NCBI RefSeq assembly: GCF_905147045.1
Contig: NC_065905.1
Coordinates: forward strand, 5,518,001-5,582,000
DNA: 64,000 nt
Source of the DNA: Nymphalis io
Lineage: Eukaryota; Arthropoda; Insecta; Lepidoptera; Nymphalidae
Direction: 5' to 3'
Shown: in pieces, positions 11,088 through 24,600 of the stretch
How positions within the stretch are numbered: position 1 is the first letter of the stretch
Layout: each line of letters begins with the position of its first letter
The notes under the pieces: generated by a model
Databases searched by the model: none
What the model was told of the DNA's origin: nothing
Seen by the model: the letters and a program-made list of their open reading frames with translations, nothing else
Position numbers and translations under genes: made by a program

Positions 11088-14000
11088 CTGTAAATGTATA
11101 TTTACTATATAAACAAATTAACAGCTTAGAAATGTTCCATTGCTGGGTTCAGTCTACCTCTCCTTTTAAAGAGAAGTTTTATTCCATCACGCTACTATGA
11201 TATGGGTTGGTGGATATGCGTGATGACTTGTATGTGGCAGATAACAATCTGCCACATACAATAGTAAAATAGTTTCCTAGTGATGTTTTTCCTTACCGCC
11301 CATCAAACGATGAATTATAAACATAAATTAAGCACCACTCGGAATCATCAGTTCCAATTCTCTTCTTCTAACCACTGGGCCATCACGGCTCTATTACCTT
11401 CTATTAAATAAGGTTTTTCTATTTTTTTAGGAATTGCAATTAGAAATTACATGATAACAATGAAGTATATAATAGTAATGAATATTATCACCTACTTACC
11501 TGTATTCCCATTTGCAGCCCATTTGTCATAATCTCTCCGATTGCCGCGTGTATGCATCATAGAATGTAGCACGGAAGATCCTCCAACGACTTTACCTCTC
11601 GGCCAAGAACATCGTCCAGAACGCATGCCCATACAAGCGGCCTTCTGTAAATGGAAATGCCAATGTTTTATGATCGTTTCTTTTCCTTGAAGTACCTATT
11701 GTGCTGGGATTACAATTATTAGAACATCCTTATTTACAATTTGGAATACCGAAGAATTAATTATAAATGAATTTCGTTTGTAATCCAACCCACATAAATG
11801 CATTCTTGCACGCTTCGGAATTCAAAACAAAATCGTTTTTTTGTGATTCCTCACATTTTCTTTGGTCAATTTGTTTTTTTTTTTTTTAAATACCAACGAT
11901 GAAATTGTTGGAATCGTCGACTTTTTAAAAGCCTTGAATGCGATCGATGCCTTCAAGTGGCATGTAATTCTCTGTTCGAGAGAATATTTTATGGTGTATC
12001 GAGAATAACTGTAGATATATTGCAATCTTTGCAAATTTCTGCGTTGAGTCTTGCTAACCTTATCGTCCTTGTTAATTTCTTCCGCATCATGCAATTCTTA
12101 TCTCAATATGAAATTTGCTAATCCAATTATAAGTATCTTATTATAATATTTAATTACTATAATTATAAAATACTTATATTTAGGGGAGATGATATTATTT
12201 TAAGTATATATAGTACCTAATAGACAAACTAAGTAATGTGTCAAGTGTCGAGTTGGGGTTGAAATATTATAATCGGAAGTGTCACTTATTTGGTACTTCC
12301 GTAAGCTATAACAATTCAATACGAATACTTTTTATTTATATCAATGAAATTAAAAATAAAATGCAGACCAGTTTTCTTATTACTAAGACTCTTTCAGTTC
12401 AACGCAGAGGCAAGAAAATGAGAAAGGTAGTTTAAATACTCTACATTTTCTAAACATCCTTATATTTGGAAGGTTTAATCAAAGGAACAACTAATAACAA
12501 ACGCTCCTTAGTAAGAGACGGGAAACTATTCAATGTTTTAGTTCGACCATAAACGTATGAAAGATCAGACAGCAATAACTGTGCCCCATAATATAAGAGA
12601 GAAATAATAGAAAATTAATATTGTAATAATAATATTAATAGAAATGTTATTGTAGAGCAATATGTTAGTTGCGTTTTGTTATTGTATTAGGTAGGCAGAG
12701 TGGGCCACCTGATCATATGTGGTTACTAGTCCTATCCTAGACTATCCTAGGTCCTAGTTTATTGAATAATTAGTGAAAATTTGCGGGGCATATTCAAAAT
12801 GAAAGAAAGTCATATTTATGCCTTTGAAATATTTTCAGTTTCAGTTTTAAGGAAAAATCTGAATCGTAAGTAAAGTACAGGTATCGTTTTATATTCGAAA
12901 AATCAAATTTTATGCAATCCAATAATAATAAAAACAACATTTTAAATAATAAAAACGATACGGAATTATTATTAATGTTTTGATATTTGCGAAGCCAGGA
13001 AAAGGAAGTTTTTTTTTAATAACATGAGTAGCAAACTTCTTGGTATTTGGATAATGCCATGGATTTAAATGTCGTTATTTTAATTTACATAATTGGCAAT
13101 TCGGAATCCATTACTCATTGTATTGACCTACCGGATGAACGATCCTTAAATGGATTATTGTTTATGTTTTTTAAATTTATATTGAAATGAACAAATGATT
13201 GATGGTTATTCAACCATAAACACGAAGAAAAGAAATGCCACGATAAAAAGAGATTTTGGTTAAAAGGATTTGGAATTATCGGATTTCGCGAAAATTCAAT
13301 TTTTCAAATACTTTAGTCTCGAATCGTCCCGCAGTCCGAAGTCTCGTGCCGTCTCTGGACTTCGAAGTATTTACAAAACAACAACAACATAGAATTAAAT
13401 CTCAACATTTTAAATATTAAGTGAAAGCTAATAGTCATTTAAATTTGATTTCATGAAATATTCTAATTGTAAAGCAGGCTTAGTAATCATTATAAATATT
13501 GTATTTTAGTAAAAAGTTTTGTAAATATCAGTGATAGATTCTTTTACCTGTAAATAACATCATCGTGATACGATTTTGAAAAAAACAATGAACAAGCCAC
13601 AGCCACAGAGTCTGCACTTGAAAGTCCCGGGTCACGAGAATGGTAAACCTTGCAAAGGTACCAGGACTTTGAGACAAGAGACGTCCCACAGGACCTTAAC
13701 CTTAGTGTCCGCTCCCAACTCAGCGTACGCATGTTTTTACTGTCAATATTTTTCGCTTTTCGGATAAAAAAGTGACTCATACCACATATTAACCCTGAAG
13801 GTATCATTAATCGAAGCTCTATTCAAAGGATCATCCTTATGTCTAGATATGTACATTCAGTTTTGTAAACAATTAATCCGGCCTATTTATCGATAATAAC
13901 ATCCTCAACGAAAATATATTACTACTACATAATATACCAGAAACCAGTTCCATCACAATTTTTTTTTTAATTTAAATTTATCATAAATATTTCTAACAAA

Positions 14001-17000
14001 CACATAAATGTTAGTAGCTTTTCTTATAAACGTTGCTTAGCGGGTGTTTAGTGAAATGCAGATTTCTCACTTTTTGTGATTATTGATTTGACATTCAAAA
14101 AAAGAAAACAGAGCATTAATTCACTAATCAATCGCTAAACACGTTTAGTCAAGCAAATTATACACGTACAAAAACGCGATAAATCTTAAACCCACCATAC
14201 AAATCTTACCATATAAACATATAATGACTTTTTTTTTTTGAAACATCCAAATGTGCAATACAACGAATATTATTATTTAAAAGTTAATAAGTCAATTTAT
14301 GGTATTCACACAAGGTTTCGAGCTTCGAAATAGTCGAATTACAAACAGCTCTCGTAGTTTGCTGGAAATAAATAATAGATTTGACGTATTGCATTTTTTG
14401 TTTATTTTGTGGTTGATTTCGATAATAATTAAAAATAGAAGAAGAATTGTTTTAGTAAGACTAAAACAGTTTAATAAATTGAAGTAATATGCATTTTTAT
14501 TTCATGAGGCGAGTTTTTCTCTGAGACTGAATGGTTTATGATCGCAATACAGGATCAATTTATAGAGATCAGCAATTACCAAAAATACATAACGAAGGTA
14601 GCCAACTTAAGCACATACTTGTTTATTTACAGATGAATATGTTAGTAAATATATAGACTGTTATTTTATTCATTTGGCACACATGAGAGGTATAAAACAA
14701 CGAGTAGATACATGAAGTTATTTAAATTTATTAACACATTTAAAACAATTATTAACATTTCAAATTTATCAATACGTAAGTGTCAAGGTTGAGCACTATT
14801 ATTTTAGCATATTAATCAACAAATATGTATTGGCAATCTACCTGACATTTAAATCTGTAATTACAAACTATAACTGAAATGCACGTTAAATTAGATAATG
14901 TATTTTTTTTTATAGAATAGGTAGGCGGACGAGCATATGGGCCACCTGATGGTAAGTGGTCACCAACGCCCATAGACATTGGCATTGTAAGAAATGTTAA
15001 CCATCCCTTACATTGCCACTGCGCCACCAACCTTGTGAACTAAGATGTTATGTCCCTTGTGCCTGTAATTACACTGGATCACTCATCCTTCAAGCAGGAA
15101 CACAGCGATACAAAGTACTGCTGATTTGCGGTAGAATATCTGATGAGTGGGTAGTACCTACCCAGACGAGCTTGTACAAAGCCCTGAAATAAACCGACTG
15201 AAATAAAAAAACAATTACCATAATTAAAAAATAGTTCCAGTGCTGAGCTAATGTCTACTTTCCTCATAGGGAGAAGGCTTGGAGCTTATCCCACTCGGCT
15301 TAACCAATGCTTGTTGGTGGATACACATCAATCAATCAATCAACAGCCAATCATTGTCCACTGCTGAACATCCTCTCCCAAGGTGCGCCAAAACTCCCTG
15401 TCCTCCGCCTTCCGCATCCAGTTGGTGCCCGCCACCTTTTTAAGGTCATCGGTCCACCTGGCTGGAGGGCGACATACGCTGTGCTTGCCGATTCGCGGTC
15501 TCCACTCTAGGACTCGTCTGCTCCAACGGCCATCGGTCCTACGACATATGTGACCAGCCCACTGCCACTTCAGCCTGCTAATTTTGCAAGCTATGTCGGT
15601 GGCTCCGGTTCTTTTCCGGATAATCTCATTTCTAATCTTATCCTTCAAAGATACTCCGAGCATAGCTCGCTCCATAGCACGCTGAGCGACTTGGAATTTG
15701 TGGACTAGACCCGCAGTTAGTGTCCACGTTTCGGCACCGTATGTCATGGCAGGTAAGACGTATTGGTTGAAGACTTTCGTCTTCAAACATTGCGGTATAG
15801 ACGACTTGAGGACTTGACGAAGGTTGCCAAATGCTGCCCATCCCAAGCGAATTCTTCGATCGGCTTCCTTCTCGAAATTGTTCCTACCGACTTGCATTAT
15901 CTGTCCTGGGTAGGTATATTCACTAACAACTTCGAGAGGTTTCCCCTCGACGTATATCGATACACATGTGGCAAATAAATTATACACACAAATTGAGCAT
16001 GAAAAATCTTTGAGGCTTGCTTGGGAAACACTGGCAACAAACAACAAGCCTCAAAGGTTTGTTGTTTGGTGCCAGTGTTTCCCAACGTGGGGCTTACGCA
16101 TCACAGGGAGGCAACTTGATAGTTAAGGGAGGCAATTTAAAAATGTACTCGACACGACTTTAACCCCTTCGCTTTGGGTTATTTAAATGCAATGCATCTA
16201 GCATTGCATTTAAATATAATCATAAAAATTTTAGAAATGTTAAGGTGGCCTTAGAAAAGGTTGGGAAACACTGCCTTAGACAATGACTGCAAGAAATATA
16301 AACCACTCCTTACACCGCAAATGCATCACCGACCATTAATCTAAATTAATAATAATAATAATATCCTGGTATTTTTCACACACGGCCATCTGATCCCAAA
16401 TTAAGCTCGTACAAAGCTTGTGCTATAAACCAGACCACTGATATACTACATATACTACTTTTCTTTTGTAAATACATACTTAAATAGACAATTACACACA
16501 GACTCAGGACAAACAGACAAATTCATGCACACAAATGTCTGTCCTGGGTGGGAATCGAACCCATAACCTTCGGCGTGAAAGGCAAGTATCTACCAACCAC
16601 GCCGACCGGCTCGTCATAAATTAATAATTGTTATATTGTACTTGTCCTTGTAATTACACTCACTCACCCTTCAAAACGCAAAACAAAGCAATTCAGATAA
16701 TTGTTGTTTGACGGTTGTTGCGGCTACGCTTCACCGTAAATGCGGGGTGCGGGGACTCTACTTATCTTTTACACTTGTCTCGAGGCTTTTTTTTTATATA
16801 TATAGAATAGGAAGGTTGACGAGCATATGGGCCACCTGATGGTAAGTGGTCACCAAACGCCCTTAGACATTGGCATTGTAAGAAATGTCAACCATCGCTT
16901 ATTGCCAATGCGCCACCAACCTTGGGAACTAAGATTTTATGTCCCTTGTGCCTGTAATTACACTGGCTCACTCACCCTTCAAACCGTTAACACAACAATA

Positions 17001-18561
17001 TCAAGTATTGCTGTTTTGCGGTAGAATATCTGATGAGTGGGTGGTACCTACCCAGACGAGCTTGCACAAAGCCCTACCACCAGTAAAGGCTTATGCGCGA
17101 TACACGTTAATCACTTATTTTGTAATTAGTAATACAATAGTTAAAATTCCATAAGTCTCGTTACTTTTACCACCTCTAAAACAGCTAAAACGCCTCCTAT
17201 TCTATATAAAAAATATATTGAAATCGAAAATAACAAATTTAATAACAGAAAATTATTCTTCGGTGATTTATAAGACGGTTCAATAAAATTATTTGATTTA
17301 CATTCATATAAAGGACATCAAATATATTATGTAGATGAATACAGCTTCTATTGTTAACAAACGTGTCCATATTGAACCGGTATTGCTCGATTTATTAAAA
17401 TATGTTCGTATGTATATTTTAATTCTTATTTAAAAACGGAAATTAAAGGGGGGATCCCTTTAATTTCCTTTTTTATTTAAATTATTTTTTAATTACTTAG
17501 ATAAACTATTTTAATACACGGTTTCTTATTTTTAACTGTAACACAATAATTTAATATCCTCTTTTTTTAAAAATATTTTTTGATATCCTGGGACATTTTT
17601 CACATCTGATCCCAAATTAAGCTTGTACAGAGCTTGTGCTATGGAAACCAGACAACTGATACGCTACATATACTATTTTTCTTTTGTAAATACAAACTTA
17701 TATAGATAATTACATCCAAACTCAAAACAAACAGACATGTTTATGCACACAAATGTCTGTCCTGGGAATCGAACCCACAACCTTCGGCGTGAAAGGCAAG
17801 CATCTGCCAATCACGCCAACCATCTCGTCGTTTCTTAGATTTTCTTATAAGTATATATATTTTATATACTTATAAGGAAATCTAAAAAACAGTCATCCAG
17901 AGCAGGGCATGTCCGTATGTCGGTTTTTTCATTATTAAAAAAAGTATACGATGTGCACACATATCAATGCTGAATTATTCGATAATGTTAAGTATAAAAA
18001 AAAAATGCTCAGTTAGAATTATACCTCTGCGTTTTTTTTTGCTCAGGTGCCTCTGATATTCCGAAGGCAGACAGAATATTGAATTTTTTTGGTATCAAGT
18101 AATCGGCATATACAATCAATTAAATTATAAAATGTTATACGACGAACGAATATATACCTTTAAATACTTTAATCGATTCTGTTTGCCTATTCAGGGAGTC
18201 CTAATGAATCAAATGAACGCAATTAAAAAGTAATATACTATACGACGAAATGATTTGAGCTTTTTCACTTTTAAAGCAATCTTTCCTAAAGTTAAAAATT
18301 CTTTGAATAGCTTTTTTAAACATCCATACATGTGCACATAAGAAAAACTAAAGACACTTAAATATTTAAAAAAAATGTCAGCAGGTGGTGGTAAGCAAAA
18401 TATGTATATGGTTTGCTTATGCGAACCACGTCACGTCCGCCACTGCGGTAGCAAAATCAATTGACAAAACTTCGAATTCGATTAAGTATTATTTGATTTT
18501 TGCTATAATAAACTTAATCTACGTCGCCAAAATATCAATATTATAACATGTTCAACAAGTG

Positions 18562-18618
<57 letters not shown>

Positions 18619-21600
18619 GGTTCGATTAATAAATATACATAAATACTGTGCGGTCTTTATAACAACTGACTAATTAAACGCCGTTAAAGTTGCTGCTGGA
18701 ACTTGTTTGGTCAATAAGATCGAATCGTCTCGTTTAGTTAAACTACAATTTGTTTGAATTTTTCCTCATTACCGTCACTGATATTGTTCGAATGGAATTT
18801 AAACTAATCGTAGGTACGTCAAGTGGCCCGAGTCTCCTTCGATGGTTCGTGATCTGAATCGTAATATATAAGGTCGGTAGATAAGCTACATGATAATATT
18901 ATAATATGATAATATGGACGGTCTTGGTGCTCTCGTAACCAACGCAAAAAGTATTTCGCGACAAATACTTACATTTTCAATACAAACCTATGTCCTAGTT
19001 TATTTTTTATATATATTTTTAGTGAAATGTTAAAATAACTTCAAAATAATATTACTTATCAAATGAAATGGTTTAGAGATAATGGTTACTGCAACGCCTG
19101 AGTGACTTTAAAGCGTATGGGATAATTTATAAAACTGGTATCACATTTATTGTCAAGTTAAATTGATGGGTGGAAGGTGAATCAAATGAATTGGAGATTA
19201 TGCAAATGATATCACCGCTATCGACTTCGAACTTCAATTTTGTAGAGTTAATTTTTCTTTTGTTTTTAAATTCTTGTATAAATTCTACATTTAGCATTAA
19301 TATAATAATTCTAGAGCTTTGTGCAAGCTCGTCTGGGTAGGTACAACCCAGTCATCAGGTTTTCAAAACCCGCAAAACAGCAGTACTTGTTATTTTTGTG
19401 TTCCGGTTTGAAGGGTGAGTGAGCCAGTGTAATTACAGGCACGAGGGACATAACATTTTAGTTCCCAAGGTTGGTGGTGCATTGGTTTACATTTCTTACT
19501 ATGCCTATATCTATGGGCGTTGGTGACCACTTACCATCAGGTGGCCCATATGCCCGTCCGCCTTCCTATTTTATAAAAAAAATATATATTATCCAAGATA
19601 AATAACGAGAACAATATGGGTTCGAGAGATCGCAAATGAAGGGAGTAACTGAGGAAGATATTACTAGAAAGAAAAACAATCTGCCTTGGCCTCAACAAAA
19701 TGAGATAAAACCAGCAGATTATGCAAATGATATCATCGCTATCGACTTCGAACTTCAATTTTGCAGAGTTAACTTTTCTTTTGTTTTTAAATCTTTGTAT
19801 AAATTTTACGTTTAGAATTAATATTATAATGGTCAATTTTTTTTTACGATTTCACGCTTTATTTAATAATCTAATTCACATTGACGTTATAATGACAGCT
19901 TATTATTTAAAAACGAAATTAGTTTGTACTTGTATTGGTTGTGTATATGTTTTATAAAGCTTGATTTGTTTAAAAATTTAAGTTAAATCTCTAAAATGTT
20001 CGTTTGGATATATATTATATATTTTTATATTCAGATATCAGGCGTACCTTTTTATTTTAATCGTTTCGACAGTCATATCTTTTTTTTTTTTTTTTTTAAT
20101 ATAGTATTTTTTTTTTATAGAATAGGAAGGCGGACGAGCATATGGGCCACCTGATGGTAAGTGGTCACCAACGCTCTTAGACATTGGCATTGTAAGAAAT
20201 GTCAACCATCGCTTACATATCCAATGCGCCACCAACCTTGGGAACTAAGATTTTATGTCCCTTGTGCCTGTAATTACACTGGCTCACTCACCCTTCATGA
20301 ATAATAAAAATATGCGATAGTGGTAAACCATGGTTCGCATATATTACTAGCTATCTAAACGGATCGAGACCGAATTAAATTATACCGATTGCCTTGTCTT
20401 TGTTTTATGAAAAAAAAATAGCCTATGTCCGTTCTGAAAGTACAATAATAATGTCATGACATAAGTTACCATATCAATCGTATTTGTAGTTTTTATGTCA
20501 ACGAAAGAAAGAAAACTTCTTTTGTTTTTTTAAAATTATAATAATAAATTATTATATTTATATTTATTATAATAATAATAATAGTCGTCAATAAGTTCGA
20601 TGAGACATAGACAAAGAAAAAATATTAGATTATAACAAAAAGTGTACGTTGAAGATAACATAGATAAAAATACAAGCTTTGTCTGGTGTCATTACTAAAA
20701 TCTATGAAAGAATATCTCAAAAAAAATAATTAATTTGCTAATCAACAGATAACTTTAATTCACTTATTTATCATACGTGTAATTATTTTGTTTCCGGTGT
20801 TTTTCATTCCTTAATCGCGCGGATACTTACAGATAGGCAAACGAACCACCTGATGGTAAGTGGTTATCACTGCCCATAGACATTGGCGTTGTAAGAAAGA
20901 TTAACCATTCCTCAAATCGACAATGTGCCACCAACCTTAGGAAGTAAGATGTTATCTCCCTTGTGCCTGAAATTTAATTGACTCTTACCCTTCCAACCGG
21001 AACCCAAAAATACTGACAGTACTCAGTAATCTATTTGGCGGTAGAATATTTAATGAGTTGGTATCAACAACTAAATTTAATGTAGCCGCGTGGCCTCTCT
21101 GTGCTGGGCTCCGCTCGGTGAAGGTTGATATAGCTACTCTAAGTTATTAAAATATGACACTTTATTACGAGAAGTGATGGAGTACCGTCACAAAAACTCT
21201 AAGAATAAAGTTTAGATAATTTATTTCGTATGATAATTTTCTTAAAATTTAAAAGATACCAAAAGTTTTTGTAGCGAGATCAATTAGTATTTTTGCTACC
21301 CTGTCGTAAATCGTTTAACTCGCGATACGAAAAAAATTGTTGACGAAATAAAACATTTTTGATTAATATTTTATCTTATAAATAAATATATTACGCAATT
21401 CAAAATTAAACAAACAGTATTTTTGTTGTTGATTTAAATGATATTTTAATGTGTTTTTGTATCAAGTAATTAAACGTTCGATTACGTTTAATGACAAATG
21501 TTTTAATTTCGTCATTTATTGCATTTATTTATTACATCTGATACCTCTTTAAATAGTATTTTTTAATTGTATAATAGGTTTGCGCTTGACGAAGATCATC

Positions 21601-24600
21601 TCATATAATGATGATTTCTAGGTTAGAGCACGTTTGTCTAAAAGATGATTACTCACTCTTATTTTGAATGTTAAAAACTGGAAAAATGTGAACAATAAGT
21701 TCAATGTTTTTGGTGCAGGAATAATAAATTTATTTTTAGCTTTGTTTTTTCATATCTATCTTATCTTAAATAATGATCTAATTCAATCAAATACTTAACA
21801 GATAAAACATTAAATTAAAAAAAAAAGTATAGAATGTGCAAAACATTAGTAAAAAATTTATTTATTACATTATTACATTAGTATTAGTTGCCAGGCTAAC
21901 TATCAAAGGTCGTCGGTCGTGTCGTTGCCATCCCATCGGATTATGAGACTTAGGGAATAGAGAGTGCGCCTGTGTTTGAGCACACATTTGTGCACTAATA
22001 TAATATATCCTGCGCTGTTGGCTAATCTCTCTTGAGATTGGCCGCCATGGCCAAAATCGATCTGGAGGACATTATTATTACCTATTTTAAATAAAAATAA
22101 AAAAAACTATATAAAAATTAAAATTTTAAATAAAATTGGCGGCTATCTTTGTAAGTTTATTTTGAAAATACGAATTTCGAAAGATGTCAAATCTTCAAGA
22201 TCTGCTCACAACCTTCGCTGTATCCGTAATGTTACACACTACTCATGTCTGCGGCCTTGTAGAATAAAAAGGTTTTAGAACGATAACTTATGTTTAGTGA
22301 AACAGCAGAAGGTCAATGTTATTGCCAAAACGAATTAGATATAATAATTAATCAAACATAATAATTGGACACTCCATTGAGAATAGCCGCTGTGGCCGAA
22401 ATCGATCAGAACATCGTCATCATACATTAGATTCTTTGGTGTTATATTGTGATTAAATAAAGTTTACGTCGAAACAAAACAATACGAAACAATATTCGAC
22501 GGTGGTCGACGCTTCAAATAATACTTAGATGAAACTGAGACAAACAGGTAGAAAAGATATACGACGCGGTCCCCCAATTACTACCGAAACGTATATTCCC
22601 TGTCCGTCTAACCTATCCAACCACGCCCTTTAAGCATCTCCTTCCCAAATAGAGCTACCAAGTGTTGTTAAATTGTAAAAACAGAAAAGTTAATTCATAC
22701 CATATAATTATATAACCTAGGTAACTTTAATTTACAAGTAATAGTTATAACATTTTTATCCGCTACATCTGTGTAACACAAAATAGGTGCGTTTGCGTGC
22801 ATTTTCAATGTTAAATTCTGTAAACGGTCAAATAATTTTATTATATTATAACGGTTAAAAAATTATATTTAAAGGCTTGTACGTAGTATATTAGAATACT
22901 TTGGTGTTATTTGATAAGTATTTATAGTACCCACAAGGAATTAAATTACTTAATATTATTCCTTCCAAGTACTGGCTGTATTAAATGTTAATAAGTAAGT
23001 TTTATGTATAAAATTAGTATATTTGGATGAAAATAGTACGTACGTATATAGTGTTTATTACTATATATGTAAGTTATCTATTTAGGAGACTTGGCAATTT
23101 AACACCTACAGTAAAATTCATCATATCCAAATAGTAAGTCTCTAGGTTATAGACGTTCATATACACAGAGCCGGATTTAGTGATCTGGAGGTCCTGTGGC
23201 AACAAAGGATCGTATGGCCCTTAATTATTTTCCAAATAAATGGAACAATTACTTTAATTAGACTGTATTAATAAGAGCTTATTGCTGAACAAATAAAATT
23301 ATTTTAAAAACATATGGAGATATAATACTAATACTAATATTTTCCTATTTTTTTACTATATCTTTAAATATTAGTACATTAAATGTGTATCCTCGTTAGA
23401 ACTGAGTTGTTGTTTGTTTTAGAAATTTCTATTGCGGGGGTTCCTCTTTGGTGAGGCGCCGGCCGTAGCTCCAGATGCCCTCCCTTGAATGCGGCTTTAA
23501 ATCATGACATACAAAGATGCGAGTAGTTACGGCGAAATATTTTTTTAAGTTATAGGTATACGAGCAAATGGGCCATCTGGTGTTAAGTGGTCGCCACCGC
23601 CCATAGACGTTGGCGATGTAAGAAGTATTAACCGTTCCTTACATCGCCAATGCGCTACCAACCTTGGGAACGAAGATGTTATGTCCCTCATGCCTGTAGC
23701 TACACTGGCTCATTCATTCTTTAAACCGGAACGTAACAATACTGGGTATTGCTGTTTGGCGGAAGAATATCTGAGTGGGTGGTACCTACTCAGATGGGCT
23801 TACATAGAGCCCTACCACCTAGAAAAATATAAATATAATAATAGTACGTACACATGGTAGAGATAATTAATTTAGGCGGGTACACGATGTCACTTATTTT
23901 ATTAGAATAGCAACACCACACAACTTGATTTACGTATTATGGGTTGTCGGTTGTCAGACATCAAGTTGCGAAAATATAAGATGGGTACCTATTTTATTAT
24001 ACAGCCGATTGATGGAAATATAAAAATATAAAGATGTATCTGCCAGTAGTGCGTGTGATCGTTTGTCGATTGACACACTTGGTCTCTTGCTCTCAGGACA
24101 GCGCCAGTGCTAAACGTGCACACTGACTGTTTTAATAAAATCAAAATGTTGGATATGACAGCCATTTAGATGGCAACTCATTTGAATCCGCGACATATAT
24201 TAAAATTATTTTATAAGGAGAGAAGAATCACAATAAATTGGCTCATTACGAAGAAACTGATCAGCTGGTCTTATTTATATAAATAGTTAATATTATTTAT
24301 TATTTTAATATATATTAGGCCATTAAAAGGGAATGGCGGTGGTCTGATTGTACATGCTCCATATTAGTTTCGCTTGTGTAACTAACACAGTATGAAAACA
24401 TGCATGATAGCTAAAAGGTTCCGGTTGCCTAGCGATGTGGAAAACGCAGATCCGACCATGGGCCCTTAGCTATCGGCACAAACTCCTATCACTAGCTTAA
24501 CGCTTGACTGAAGGGGTAAATAGGAATCTATATATAGACAGACAAAGGCAAAACAGTTCATTACATTTTTGTCCCCTGTATGTCAACCTATTTTCTTTTT

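Noticed and set aside
11822..12094. 90-codon basic frame on the minus strand in the gene A long intron
   Set aside because: It reads through an A-run, has no domain, splice context or repeat identity. Probably chance.
13544..13807. Overlapping open frames on both strands over a GC-richer patch
   Set aside because: No recognisable protein and no convincing acceptor/donor pair. Left as intronic sequence.
22184..22267. 28-codon plus-strand ORF with a signal-peptide look (MSNLQDLLTTFAVSVMLHTT)
   Set aside because: Too short, no donor after it, and no downstream partner exon. Likely chance.
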